Assembly: GCF_001704415.2 (NCBI RefSeq) | Contig: NC_030827.1 | Coordinates: forward strand, 44,086,271 to 44,150,270 | Length of the DNA stretch: 64,000 bases | Direction of reading: 5' to 3' | From: Capra hircus | Taxonomy: Eukaryota; Chordata; Mammalia; Artiodactyla; Bovidae | In this document: positions 34,672-47,236 of the stretch, piece by piece | Numbering within the stretch: position 1 is the first letter of the stretch | Layout: each line of letters opens with the position of its first letter | The notes under the pieces: generated by a model | What the model was told of the DNA's origin: nothing | Databases searched by the model: none | The model's input: only the letters and a program-made list of their open reading frames with translations | Made by a program: the position numbers and the translations under genes

Positions 34672-36544
34672 TGCTGGGGTCCAGCCCCAGTGGATCCAGG
34701 GTAATTCGAAAGGGGGATGGAGTAGGCGTCCTAGGAAAGAACTTATTTAATTAGAAGTATAAAGAGAGATTAGAAAGGAATAGTGTAGTAGGAAAATTAG
34801 AGGAGAAAAAGTGGCTGAATAATTTGGTTTATGTGGCACACCAATCACCACCTATGTAGGCCACAGGTGTCTTTCCGTTCTCCCAAAGGAGAGGAGGCAC
34901 TGAGGTCTCCCCAGTCCAATCTTAGAAGCCCAGGCAAAATTAGCAGGCTTGGTGAGTACCCACATTCCAGATGGGAATTCAGCCAGAAGAACGGAGAGCA
35001 AGAAAGAAACGACACGGGGGAATCAGTCTTTCCATAAACTGATCCCATTTCTTTATTTTTCAGGTTTGCTTATATACTTTTTGTTATACATAGGGATGAA
35101 TACAGAGTCACACGGGGGTCAGCAGTCCTGACCTTTATCAAAATCAGGTGCTTCACATAAATGTATAAAAAGAGGTCTTAGGGCCTTACATCATCTTATG
35201 GCCATGAGGCCTACTGACATTTTATGACCCTTTTTTTCTGATAACGGTTAGTTAACCAGAAAACTTATTTTTTCCAAGGGTGTTTTTTCTTAAACCAGGC
35301 ACCACCCTCTGAAGGTACCAGATAAAGTTGCATTCCTATAGAGTGAAGGTGTAGTGGGTTACAACTAAGAAAGGAATTTATTTAACATAAGGTTAACATG
35401 ATTAATCTTTAAAGTTAATACTTATTTCTCCTATATGCTAGTTATATTCATTATAAGGGCAGGAAATATGGAGATTTAGCAGTAAAACATCAGCCCAACA
35501 AATCAAAATGCTTTCACCAAGGTTCCCCTTAAGATCTATTTAGTATTAAGATAATGATAAAGTTACATTTTTGCATAGCAAGGACACAGTGATTTATAAC
35601 AGAGTACAGTGATCTATTACAAAAGAGAAAATTAATTAACTCAAAAAGTCTAGTATTGCTAACATCAAAAACTACTATCTTTCCTTTTCTATATTCCAAA
35701 TACATTGATTAATATATTTCCAAGTGCCTAAGGATATAGAGGCCTGGTGGCAATCATTGACTCAACAATGAGAAAAGCCCTATGCTAATTAAGACTTTCA
35801 AAATACTCCAAGCTCTCTGCGCTGTTTATGGTTGAGAGGTAGTAAACAATCATGTGCTTGGCAGGAGTATGGATAATCTTGTCACACAAGCTAGTCTGCC
35901 AGCAGAGAGGTTTGACCTGAGACACCCTTGTCACACCCAGGGCAGGGAATTAGCAGCAATTATTGGCATAACAAATGAAAAACCTTTCACCAATACAATT
36001 CCTAACCAGCCCACTATACTAATAATTTCTAACTTCCCCAAAGAATGTGCCTTTAGTAAGTCTAAAACATCTCATGCCTCTCATGGTTGGGAGCCTGTAA
36101 ACAATCACATGTGGTCAGAGGAACCTGTACAGGAAGGCTAGATAACCTTCAGAGGAGTTCGTAAGTTGAAACACTCTTGTCATGCCCAGGAATGTTTATT
36201 GACTTGGAGCTGTAAGCTAACCCCTTCTCTGAGAGAGGTAATGGGGGTCAGTCCCCCGTAAAGTCAGAGGTATAGATCAGAGCATGAAACAGTAAAGTAG
36301 GTAGACTCTGGTTTTGGGGGTAGATGCTTAGGAACAGGGGGTTTCCTGAGGCTTGATCACGCCTTTGCTTATGCCGAAGCCTGCTTCCTCATGACCTTTG
36401 CCATGGGCGGAGCTCCTCACGCTGGCTCCGGGCAACTAGATTTCTCCTCTACCAAAAATTAACTTGGCTCACACTCTTATTGCGTTCCTCCACTCTGATG
36501 TTGCATTCTCACTCAGGCCTATCTTGTCTTAATTGAATATTTCA
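34672..36544 (-). mobile_element. ERV LTR, minus strand, about 1.9 kb
   Basis: Read on the minus strand it looks like a bovine-type ERV LTR. A TATA-like element (gtatataagc, about 35067-35076) is followed by AATAAA at about 35055-35060 and then an R-U5-like block ending with CA at 34672. The far end begins TG near 36544. Two related blocks in the presumed U3 (about 35820-35945 and 36075-36200) share taaacaatca and cttgtcac-type motifs, suggesting an internal duplication. No gag, pol or env follows, so it is probably a solo LTR. Flanking target duplication was not found, so the ends are approximate. Confidence 0.65.
35040..35080 (-). promoter_or_regulatory. LTR TATA box and polyadenylation signal
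   Basis: On the minus strand, tatataagc at about 35067-35075 lies just upstream of aataaa at about 35055-35060. This close spacing is typical of betaretrovirus-like LTRs, where the R region is short. Function today is inferred, not shown. Confidence 0.5.
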
Positions 36545-38191
36545 ACATTCCTGCTCCTGGCCTTACACTATTTTAGATCCAGTCAATGTTTGTCCATAAA
36601 CTTAACAGCCTCTAACCTACTATTACATTTATTTCCTTATAAATTACATTTAGTTTATTTTGGCATCATATAGAAAAAGCAAAGAGGAAAACAAAATTAC
36701 CAATTTAGTAAATAATAAAAGTTACATTTTATAATAATAATCAATCTTTAATTTATGTGTAGCTTTTCCTCTGAATTTATTATGAAATATTTACTAACAA
36801 TTCTCAACTGTGATAAGTGAATTTATAGTGCAGGTTTAAGGATAGACTGAGGTAGAAATGATTAAGGCTGACTTTAAAAACAAACTAAACTAAATATAAC
36901 AAACATTAACTGACATTTTTATTACTATTATCAGGCTCACTGTCATTTCTCCTCCAAGCAATTTTCACTATATATAACTCCTTTTATAAAAGGTAAAAGC
37001 ACTTTGAAAACATGCTATTAACACATTTTACCAAGCACTTCGTAAATCTTAATATTTATGTTAAATAAGATCTAAGTCATCACAAATGCTTATGAGGTTT
37101 TTATATTCCATATTTTTATAAGTAATTCCATGTACAGAGTTTAAATGTTTCATTGACGTTCATTCAGTAGGCAACTTATCCAAAGTTTAGATTCAGTATT
37201 TTCTTTCACTAGAGAATAGGTTTATTGCTTACTGATATCCCCAAATTTCTTCTCACTATTGTCATTATTGAAAAAAGAAACCTCTTGTGAAAATTATCAG
37301 TTACCCTAAGAATATTTATTACTGTAGCTAATGTCATTTCACAGTACCCCTTTTCTTAAATGGTTTAAAATATTATCATTAGTCTAATATAAATTTTACC
37401 TTTTCTATTAGTTTAATTTTACCTGGGAATTCAAATATATTTTTATATACACTGACATAAATTATAAAGAAGAGGTCAAATGCAGGGCAGTCTGCAATGG
37501 CAGTCATACACACAGTTACAGAAATGTAATTAATTCCTGCTCATTCTTATATGCTTCTTATTCTCTGAAATTCTTTTGATGTTGATTTCTCCCCAGATAT
37601 ATATTTCATGGTCTGTGATTATCAAGAATATTCTTTGTTCAACGTCTAATATAAGTTTATGTATGGTGGATTAAAATTTGTAAGGTAGAATAACTTTCAG
37701 CTTTTACAACATCTCTTGAACACTATCGTAAGTTAATTTGGAATAGGGCTATTTCTTGAACAGACTAATATCTAGATATTCATTATTAGCATAAAAGATT
37801 CTTCATTGTTCCCTTGTATATTCAATTGATATTTTGAATTTGAATGTATATCATATGTGTAAGATTTTCTAAATAAAATTTGAGGAAAACATAGAGAATT
37901 GAGTTTTAAGATGAACATGTTTCAGCTACTTTTTAAAGTAGTTAAATAAATAAGCTGTAATATCTTCTTAAAAATAATATTTAGAAAAATAACTGCACTA
38001 AAACATGTCAGGTATTATAGGAAACTATATTCGGAACCAAATAAATATAAGACAGTTGTAATGCCTCAAAATATGTTTTTGCAAATTTTTTCAAAAATTG
38101 TAAAAAAAAAAGAGAGAAATTCTAAATCTCAAATATTAAATTAGGAGATATAACGATCTGACTTCAACTGATCTGTAATTTGCCTATTTGT
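36545..38191. other. Unassigned AT-rich stretch, about 1.6 kb
   Basis: Very AT-rich with no assignable repeat, exon or RNA gene. No long frame. Confidence 0.5.
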
Positions 38192-38573
38192 AACACTTTG
38201 AATTGTGTTACTGGAGAAAACTCTCAAGAGTACCTTGGACAGCAAGAATATCCAACCAGTCAATCCTAAAGGAAATCAACCCTGAATATTCACTGGAAGG
38301 ACTGATGCTGAAGCTGAAGCTTCAGCACTTTGGCCACCTGATGTGAAAAACTGACTCATTGCAAAAGACCCTGATGCTGAGAAAGATTGAAGGCAGGAGG
38401 GAGGAGATGACAGAGGAGGAGATGACAGAGGATGAGATGGTTGAGTGGCATCACCGACTCAACAGACATGAGTTTGAGCAAACTCCTGGAGATGGTGAAG
38501 AACAAAGAAACCTGGCATGCTACAGTTCATGGGGTCACAAAGTGTCAGACATGACTGAGCAACTGAACAGCAG
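38192..38573 (+). mobile_element. BovB LINE 3' fragment with small tandem duplication
   Basis: Last 380 bases or so of BovB from an older subfamily, ending in gaacagcagcaac. A purine-rich unit, gaggagatgacagag, is repeated in tandem at about 38400-38433, an insertion not seen in the other copies. Confidence 0.92.
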
Positions 38574-38716
38574 CAACATGGAAACAATAACGCCTGCATT
38601 TCCTTCCTCACAAAGATTTTGTAACATGAAGTTGAAACTTATATAAGCTTCTTGAAGAAATTAAACCTCCGTAATCTATTTGTGCTACCATTTTTTTTCT
38701 AGCCTACACCTCTGTT

Positions 38717-38940
38717 AGGGGCTTCCCAGGTGGCGCTAGTGCTAAAGAACCAGCCTTCCAGTGCAGGAGACTTAAGAGATGAGGATTCAATCCCTGGATT
38801 GGGAAGATCCCCTGGAACAGGGCATAGCAACCCACTCCAATATTCTTGCCTGGAGAATCCCACAGACAGAGGAGTCTGCTGGGCTACAGTTCATAAGGTT
38901 GCAAGGAGTCAGACACGATTTAGTGACTTCGCACACATGC
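38717..38940 (+). mobile_element. Bov-tA SINE
   Basis: Sense copy with a clear tRNA-related head (ggcttcccaggtggcgc at 38720-38736) and an intact body. Confidence 0.93.
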
Positions 38941-39131
38941 ACGCCTCTATTACAGTCCTCATCTCCAAACATTCTATTCAACAAAACAGGCTATTGCAAT
39001 TATATTATGTAGTGTTACCACAACCAATTGAAAACTTTCACACCTCTTAGCCTGTATTCCCATATCCCCCTCAAAGATGTTTCTTCATCTTAATTTGTCT
39101 CTATTTTACTCATTTGGGGACCTATTCTGCT

Positions 39132-39268
39132 TCAGGAGGAGAAAGCAGGAATGTAAGGGGACGTCAGAGGATGAGATGGTTGAATGATATCACCAAATCA
39201 ATGGACATGAGTTTGAGCAAACTCTGGGAGATGGTAAAGGACAGGAAAGCCTGACATGCTGCAGTACG
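39132..39268 (+). mobile_element. BovB 3' fragment, both ends lost
   Basis: About 135 bases of the terminal BovB coding region. It ends at about 39268 without the usual 3' tail. Confidence 0.8.
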
Positions 39269-39645
39269 TGGAGTTGCACTATAAAGCCTTAAACAACAGG
39301 AATTTAGCTTCTTACCATTCTGGAAGCCTAAAGTTCAAAACCAAGGTGTCAGCAGGGTTAGTTCCATCTGAAGGCTGAGAGGAAAGGTTGTGCACTAGAG
39401 CTCCCTTGTTGACCTCAAGACGGCTGTCTTCTCCCTCTGTCTCTTTATATTCTCTTCCGTGTGTGTGTGTGTCTGAGGTTTCCCTTCTATACTGGATTAG
39501 GGCTCATCCTAATGACCTCATTTTAATTTTATTATGTCTGTAAAGATACTATCTCCAAATCAAGTCACTTTCTGAGATACTGGAGATTAGGATTTCAACA
39601 TACGAATTTTAGGCAAGCACAATTCAATTCATAAGAGTGTCCTAA
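39269..39645 (+). mobile_element. Ancient mammalian interspersed repeat, class uncertain
   Basis: The block order (ccattctggaagcc, aaccaaggtgtc, ggattagggctcatcctaat, ctccaaatcaagtcac, cacaattcaattcata) is that of a very common old mammalian repeat, probably a LINE1 3' UTR or MaLR-type sequence. A (GT)7 patch lies near 39461-39473. Confidence 0.6.
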
Positions 39646-39654
39646 AGTGTCAAG

Positions 39655-41464
39655 TACTGAGGAAGCAAAAGGCAGAGAAAAAAGGAAAGATATACCATCT
39701 GAATGCACAGTTCCAAAGAATAGCAAGGAGAAGGAAGAAAGCCTTCCTAAGTGATCAATGCAAAGAAATAGAGAGAAACAATAGAATGGGAAAGACTAGA
39801 GATCTCTTCAAGAAAATTAGAAATATCAAGGGAAAATTTCATGCAAAAATGGGCACATAAAGGACAGAGACAGTATGGACCTAACAAAAGCAGAAGATAT
39901 TAAGAAGAGGTGACAAGAATACACAGAAGAACTACACAAAAAAGATCTTTACTCAGATAAAGATAATCACAATAAAGATTATCACTCAGATAATCACAAT
40001 GGTGTGACCACACTCCTAGAGCCAGACATCCTGGAATGTGAAGTCAAGTGGGCCTTAGGAAGCATCACTATGAACAAAGCTAGTGGAGGTGATGGAATTC
40101 CAGTTGAACTATTTCAAATCCTAAAAGATGATGCTGTGAAAGTGCTGCACTCAATATTTCAGCTAATTTGTAAAACTCAGCAGCAGCCACAGGACTGGAA
40201 AAAGTCAGTTTTCATTACAATCCCAAAGAAAGGCAATGGCAAAGAATGTTCAAACTACTGCAAAATTTCACTCACCTCACATGCTAGCAAAGTAATCTTC
40301 AAAATTCTACCAGAGAGGCTTCAAAAGTACATGAACCGAGAACTTCCAGATGTTCAAGCTGGATTTAGAAAAGGCAGAGGAACCAAAGATCAAATTGCCA
40401 ACATGCATTGGATCATAGAAAAAGCAAGAGAATTCCAGAAAAAACTTTTATTTCTGCTTCATTGACTACACTAAAAAGCCTTTTGCTGTGCGGATTAGAA
40501 CAAATTGTGGAAAATTCTTCAAGAGATGGGAATTCCAGACCACCTGACCTGCCTTCTGAGAAATCTGTATGCAGGTCAAGAAGCAACAACATTTAGCACT
40601 GGACATGGAACAATGGACTCGTTACAAATTGAGAAAGGAATACAAAGCTGTATATTGTCACCCTGCTTATTTAAATTATATGCAGAGTACATCATTTGAT
40701 ATTCTGGGCTGGATGAAGCACAAGCTAGAATCAACATCACTGGGAGAAATATCAATAACCTCAGATAAGCAGATGACACCACCCTTATGGGAGAAAACGA
40801 AGAAAAACTAAAGAGCCTCTTGATGAAAGTGAAAGGGGAGAGTAAAAAAGCTGACTTACAACTCAACATTCAAAAAACAAAGATCATGGCATCTGGCCCC
40901 ATCACTTCATGGCAAATAGATAGGGAAACAATGGAAACAGTGAAAGACTTTATTTTTGGGGTCTCCAAAATCACTGGAAATGGTGACTGTAGCCATGAAA
41001 TTTAAAAATGCTTGCTCCTTGGAAGAAAGCTATGACCAATCTAGACAGCATGTTAAAAAGCAGAGATGTTACCTTGTTGACAAAGGTCCATCTAGTCATA
41101 GCTATGGTTTTTCTAGCAGTCATGTATGGATGTGAAAGTTGGACCATAAAGAAAGCTCAGCACCAAAGAACTGATGCTTTTGAACTGTGGTGTTGGAGAA
41201 GACTCTCGAGTGTCCCTTGGACTATAAGGAGATCAAACCAGTCAAGCCTAAAGGAAATCAGTCCTGAATATTCATTGGAAGGGCTTATGCTGAAGTTCCA
41301 ATACCTTGGCCATCTGATATGAACAACTGACTCACTGAAAAAGACCCTGATGGTGGGAAAGATTGAAAACAGAAGGAGAAGGGGATGACAGAGGTTGAGT
41401 TGGTTGGATGGCATCACTGACTCAATGGACATTAATTTGAGTAAGCTCCGGGACTTGGTGATTA
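39655..41464 (+). mobile_element. BovB LINE, linker to post-RT
   Basis: About 1.8 kb covering the linker, the RT and most of the C-terminal region; the 3' tail is missing, cut at about 41464. The 153-codon frame at 40004-40465 covers the RT N-terminal part, including DGIPVELFQ and the QAGFRKGRGTKDQ block. Downstream frameshifts break the protein, and the catalytic box at about 40764-40775 reads stop-ADD (tat to taa). The element is dead. Confidence 0.95.
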
Positions 41465-41500
41465 ATTTTTTAAGGTATGAATGTCAATTTTAAAATTCTA

Positions 41501-41531
41501 TGATATATATATATATATATATATATATATC
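41501..41531. repeat. (AT)n microsatellite
   Basis: About 15 AT units starting near 41502, shortly after the broken BovB end. Confidence 0.97.
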
Positions 41532-41631
41532 CATTAAATTAAATTAAATTGTATTGTTCTGAAATACACCTTTCGTACATATTTGAGGAAAAAAAAAAAA
41601 AAAGATTTCTGGTCACAAGTCTTTCCTTCCC

Positions 41632-41665
41632 GCTGCTGCTGCTGCTAAGTTGCTTCAGTAGTGTA
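41632..41665 (-). mobile_element. BOV-A2 3' stub, about 33 bp
   Basis: Only the (AGC)n tail and about 20 adjoining bases of BOV-A2 on the minus strand, an extreme 5' truncation or deletion remnant. A run of about 16 A lies 30 bases to its left, at about 41589-41604. Confidence 0.7.
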
Positions 41666-41699
41666 AGCTATCTAAAATGCACAGGGCTCATATTATTCT

Positions 41700-41909
41700 G
41701 TTGTTGTTTAGTCACTAATCTATGTCTAACTCTTTTTTGACCCCATGGATTGTAGCTTGCCAAGCTCCTCTCTCCATGGGATTTCCAAGGCAAAAATATT
41801 GGAGTGGGTTGTCTTTTCCTTCCCCAGAGCAAATTTCTTACCCAGGGATTGAACCTATGTCTCCCACTTGGCTGGCACATTCTTTACCACTGATCCACCA
41901 AAGAAACCC
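41700..41909 (-). mobile_element. Bov-tA SINE
   Basis: Complete antisense copy with tgttgtttagtcac at the left and the tRNA-related head at the right. Confidence 0.92.
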
Positions 41910-42339
41910 ATTAAGGTGCTATTATTTTTATATATGCATGCTCAATAGATCTGAAAACAATCAAAGTATGGATAAATTGAGAAAAATTATGTTTGTTAAG
42001 ATAATTGGCATTCATAAGTGCTGTCATCTCCATCTCAATGGCATCTCCAACTATAACTGTATCACTGTTATAGTTATTCAGACAGAATCCACCTAAGATT
42101 TGAAAATATACAAGACAGAGAAGATATCATAGATCCCAATACCTTTGTGAAACACTGGAATGGGTATCTAGATATTATAAAGCATTCCCTTTAATTTACA
42201 CCAATGGGAACAAAAATATTCTAATATAGACAACTTTTGAAAATGTTCCAGCCTACATATAAAAATAAGTGAATAGTTTATTACTAAAGAAAAAATGAGA
42301 TACTGAAGGACATAAAATAACACATAAAATCATATCAAA

Positions 42340-43575
42340 GGAAACGACAAATAAGGTGAAAAGACAACCCTCAGAATGGGATAAAATAATAGCAAAGGAA
42401 ACAACAAAAGAATTAATTTTCAAAATATACAAGCAGCTCATACAACTCAATACCAGAAAAACAAACAACCCAATCAAAAAGTGGGGAAAAGAACCAAAAA
42501 GACATTTCTCCAAAGAAGACATACAGATGGCTAACAATCACATGAAAAGATGCTCAACGTTACTTATTATTAGTGAAAGTGAAGTCACTCAGTTGTATCT
42601 GACTCTGCGACCCCATGGACTATAGCCTGCCAGTCTCCTCCATCCATGGGATTTTCCAGGCAAGAGTACTGGAGTGGGTTGCCGTCAGGGAAATGCAAAT
42701 AAAAACTACAATGTGGTGCCACCTCATACCACTCAGAATGGCCTTCATGAAAAAGTCTACAAACAATAAATGCTGGAGAGGGTGTGGATAAAAGTGAACA
42801 ATCTTGCATTGCTGTTGGGAATGTAAACTGATACAACCACTATGGAAGATGGTATGGAGATTCCTTAACAAGCTAGGAATAAAACTACCATATGACCCAG
42901 CAATCCCATTGCTAGACATATACCCTGAGGTAACCAAAATTGAAAAATACACATGTACCCCAATGTTCATTGCAGCACTATTTACAATAGCTAGAACATG
43001 GAAGCAACCTAGATGTCCATAGACAGATGAATGGATAAAGAAGCTGTAGTGTATATATACAACACAATACTAAGCCATAAAAAGGAATGCATTTGAATCT
43101 GTTCTAATGAGGTGGATGAACCTAAAGCCTATTACACAGAGTGAAGTAAGTCAGAAAGAGAAATATAAATATCGTACACTGACACATATATATGGAATCT
43201 AAAAAGATGGTACTGATGAATTTATTTTCAGGGCAGCAGTGGAGAAAATAGACATAGAGAACAAACCTATGGACACAGGGGGAGGGGAGGAGGGAGAAGG
43301 TGAGATACATGGACAGAACAACATGGAAATTTACAATACCATATGTAAAATAGATAGTCAATGGGAATTTGCTGTGTGACTCAGGGAACTTGAACAGTGG
43401 CTTTGTGACAGGTTGGAAAGGCGAAATGGAGAGGGAGATCGGAGGGAACTTCCAGAGGGAGGGGACATGGGTGTACCTATGGCTAATTCTTATTGATGTA
43501 TGACAGAAAAATCACAAAATTCTGTAAAGCAATTAGCTTTCTATTATAAAAAATAAAGATGAACAAAAAAATTCC
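42340..43575 (+). mobile_element. L1 ORF2 C-terminal region and 3' UTR, split by a BOV-A monomer
   Basis: Contains the last part of L1 ORF2 (about 42340-43230) and the ruminant-type 3' UTR to an A-rich tail at 43550-43575. Frames such as 42356-42625 and 42804-43022 (LGIKLPYDPAIPLL block) are ORF2 pieces broken by stops. A BOV-A monomer sits at 42577-42684. It is moderately old. Confidence 0.92.
42577..42684 (-). mobile_element. BOV-A monomer (half BOV-A2) inside L1
   Basis: Only one monomer is present, from the linker (tgaaagtgaag) to gtgggttgccg. The L1 reading resumes right after it. No clear target duplication. Confidence 0.85.
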
Positions 43576-43693
43576 ATTAATACATAAAGATAGTAGTATG
43601 TTGTCTTTGAGATATACAGATAGCTATAGATGACTAATACCAAGACTAAATGTAAATGCATATGATCTTTTGAATATAATATAATACTGAAAA

Positions 43694-43827
43694 ATGGAGA
43701 AGGAAATGGCAGCGCATCTCAGTATTCTTGCTTGGGAAATCTCATGGATAGAGGAGCTTGGCAAGCTACTGTCCATGAGATTGCAAGAGTCTGACATGAC
43801 TGAGTGACTAAGCAACAAGAACAATAT
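43694..43827 (+). mobile_element. Bov-tA SINE, head missing
   Basis: Sense copy lacking the tRNA-related head. It starts at ggagaaggaaatgg and ends in an AAC/AAT tail. Confidence 0.88.
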
Positions 43828-46800
43828 TAAAAATAATAATAATATTATTTAAATAATATAACTCTGAACTCAATATGAAGAAATATTTAACTAAATTATT
43901 GTGAAATCTGGAATGCCAATTGCTGAATTATTTTCTTGTGCCATGTGTTTATACTGCCTATGAGAGGGCTTTTAATTTAGATAATGAAAAAAATGATTTG
44001 AAAAATTCCCATTAATATATTGTACTTAGGTCCCTGTGCACGATTCTGTGTATAGGTCTGTGTATGTGTGTGCATGCCCCCAAACACTTACACACTTGTC
44101 TGACACTTCCTTTTAGCTAACAACCTTCCTTTTATTTATTTATTTTCTTTCTTTCTTCTTTTTTTTTTAATTTTAAAATCTTTAATTTACCTTCCTTTTA
44201 GATAGTAACCCAAACATCTAATAGAATAGAACTCTTTGTCTTAGTAGAAAAGCAAAGGGTTAATGCTCATTTTTAGCTTTTTTGATTGTTTTATTGATTA
44301 TTCTGAATATTTTAACTTTTATAGAATTTTTCTACTCTTTAAATGGCTAAAATATATACCAATTGATACTTTTCACAGAATGAAAAATTTATAATACTTA
44401 GTATAGTCTAGTATTGTTTCCCTGTTTTTATTTTATAGACATTATTTTCTTACTTTTTTCAAATCTTATTTTGATTCATATTTGTTCCTAAAATTTGAAA
44501 GCAATATTCAATTATATTTGTTAAAACATACACTTTTCAAAATGTTTAAAATTTTGACTAATTTTGAGTTCTTTCAAAGCTAAGAAAGATTTTTTATTAT
44601 GCAGTCCTGGGACTCTAGTTTCTGTTCAGTAATTAGAATTCTCTAGATTTAAAATCAATTCAATACATAACAAAGATGTTCTGTTGGTAAAATACATTTT
44701 TGCTTGTTGCCTACTGATCATTCCTATTTTCTTTGGCATCCTAAGGGATTATACTTCTGTATCCTCTAACTATTTCTCCTCAAAGATTTTACACACACTT
44801 GGGTGCCATTGACATAAAATTTATCATAAATTCTACATCATGGTAGAATTTTGTAAATTTCGTACTCAAATAAATATTTTTATAATGAAAAATCACTGTT
44901 AGATATGTGATACATTCAATACATAAACTAGCCTATCTTTTTCTTAAAAGAAGTGCTTGTAATATCTAATTATGCTATAAAGTGAGACGAATCAATCTGC
45001 CCCAGGTAGTACAGCTGCAAGGCTTAGTAATTTTTTTATAGTACTGACTTCTTAAAAACATTAATGTAAAATAACATAATTCTTTCAAACTGAGCTTTTC
45101 TTACTTTTACCAGCATGCTACACAGAATGATTTCTTACTTTTAGCAGCATGTTAGGCAAATTTAACAAGTGAATGACACTTTAAAGCAAAAAGAAGAAAT
45201 GTATTGGTTTAAATATTTTAAATTATGTTTATAAAACCACCAGAACAAATAAATTATACACTCACTTGAAATTATTTTAGAGATTAAGAACTTAAATATG
45301 TTATTAAGAAATAAACTAATATTTTAACTATAAAGAATAATGTGGTTTGCCTCTCTGTGTATTGTTCTGAGTTATTCTGACATTTCAAAATATATATATG
45401 ACTTCTATTAAATCTATGAACTTTCATGTAGATTTTTGAAAAGAATAACTTTTTAATTAATGTTTTGCTTATCTTTTCTTTATTAAAATACACTACACAA
45501 TAGGAAATGATATAGTTTCTCTTCACCGGAAGATCACATAAAAATATAATGAGTATTTCATTAAAAAAAATTTACCACCACATTACTCATAGGTTTGTTG
45601 TTAGTTACAATAAAAGCCATAAAACACTAATATATCAGGTGTTATTTATTAAGGTGATGTATCAATTGCTAAATTCTACATATCGACTTTTAGAAGAATG
45701 TTTATGTTGAGAATAATGACTGCATTACCCTTACAAAGTATAAAATATTGTGAAACCATACTTTTAATTCTCACTTTGTCTACATTTTGAGATAATTTAT
45801 TTATCCAATTCTAATTATGATTAAGTAACAAGAACAAGACATACTTATGTACTAAAATTAACTATAACATAAACAAACAGAAAAAAATACAAAAAATGCT
45901 TGACAAAAGTGAACAAATGTTTCAGACATTAGACTCTGCAAGGTATGACTTTGAAGAAAACAAGTGAGTTATTCTTAATGTTAGCTCAGATCTCCTGTTA
46001 TAAATTTTTAATTCTAAAATAAGGTATGGAAAATCAAACAGAGTTCAAAAGCCTTACTGCAATGAGAAGGTAGAGACTGGAATCTGGAAAGGCTGAGATG
46101 GCTGAAACTTATAAAGCAAAGTTCTAGAAGAAAACTACAAAGAAAAAACTCCAGAAATGTGCTTATGGTCCAATTGATATGCTCAACATGAAACTATTCA
46201 AGTGTGAAGAATAATTCTAAAAGCCCAGGAAAAGAAAAACTGAAAGACTGTAAACTTAAAACTTTTCATTAATCATGCAGGACAAGAAGCTATTTGAGAT
46301 ACATACAAGCAAAATGACTAGTTTTCAGTGACCACCTGCGCCATTTAGGGGAGATACTGGAAGTCTCATGTTTTAATAGGACTGAACCATCTTGGATTAA
46401 ATGTTCCAGTTTATATTCTCTAAAAAAGCTATCTTATTGACTCGCAAATAATTTAACAGTCAGCCCAAACACTCTTCAAGAAAGAAATCAAAATCCAGTC
46501 ATTCAACAAGAAAATACAATGAAGAGCATCTTACTAAAACATGACAAGCAGCAGAAAATTTCGAATAAATGTATCAATAAACTTGAAAGCAAAGTTAGAT
46601 CATTTAATGAAATAAAAAGCACCAGAGGCTTAGTAATCTATGAGGAAATTTCATTTTGTTTAACATATGTGTGATCACAGACCTTCATTTTCTATATTGT
46701 TTTATGTTATTTGCTTACTAGATATTTGACACAATTCACCCTTAAATAATTTTAAAAATTTTGGTCTGAAATTATATATGTGTGTGAGTGTGCATACATG

Positions 46801-47027
46801 CACATGTGTGCATTAAATTTATTTGTTGGTTTATTTCCGGATTTTTAATTTTACTTAAGTTGATTGACTTACAGTTATTTATTATTCCTTATTGTTTTAG
46901 TCTCAGTAGAGTCTGGAGGAATAGAATGTGCATTCCTGAGGCTGACATTTTGATAATCTTTTTTAGTTTAATTTTTAATTCCAATTTCAAATTTGTTGAT
47001 AATTTTTAAACAATTTCTAATGCTTTT
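43828..47027. other. Unassigned AT-rich stretch, about 3.2 kb
   Basis: Very AT-rich. It contains a TTTA/TTTC low-complexity patch at 44128-44170 and alternating TG/CA steps near 46775-46810. The region 45990-46650 is purine-rich and might be a decayed LINE, but I could not assign it. No gene seen. Confidence 0.5.
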
Positions 47028-47236
47028 GAACTGACTCATTGGAAAAGACCTTGATGGTGGGGAAGATTGAAGGCAGGAGAAGGGGACAACAGAGGATGAG
47101 ATGGTTGGATGGCATGACCAACTCAACTGACATGAGTTTGAGCAAGCTCTGGGAGTTGGTGATAGATAGGGAAGCCTGGCATGTCTCAGTTCATGGGGTC
47201 GCAAATAGTCGGACAGGACTGAGCAACTGAACTGAA
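47028..47236 (+). mobile_element. BovB LINE 3' end
   Basis: About 210 bases of the 3' terminus with the tgaac tail. cttttga lies on both sides (about 47023-47029 and 47239-47245) as a probable 7-bp target duplication. Confidence 0.9.

Noticed and set aside
35854..36141. 95-codon plus-strand ORF in the LTR
   Set aside because: It is antisense to the LTR direction and carries no recognised motif.
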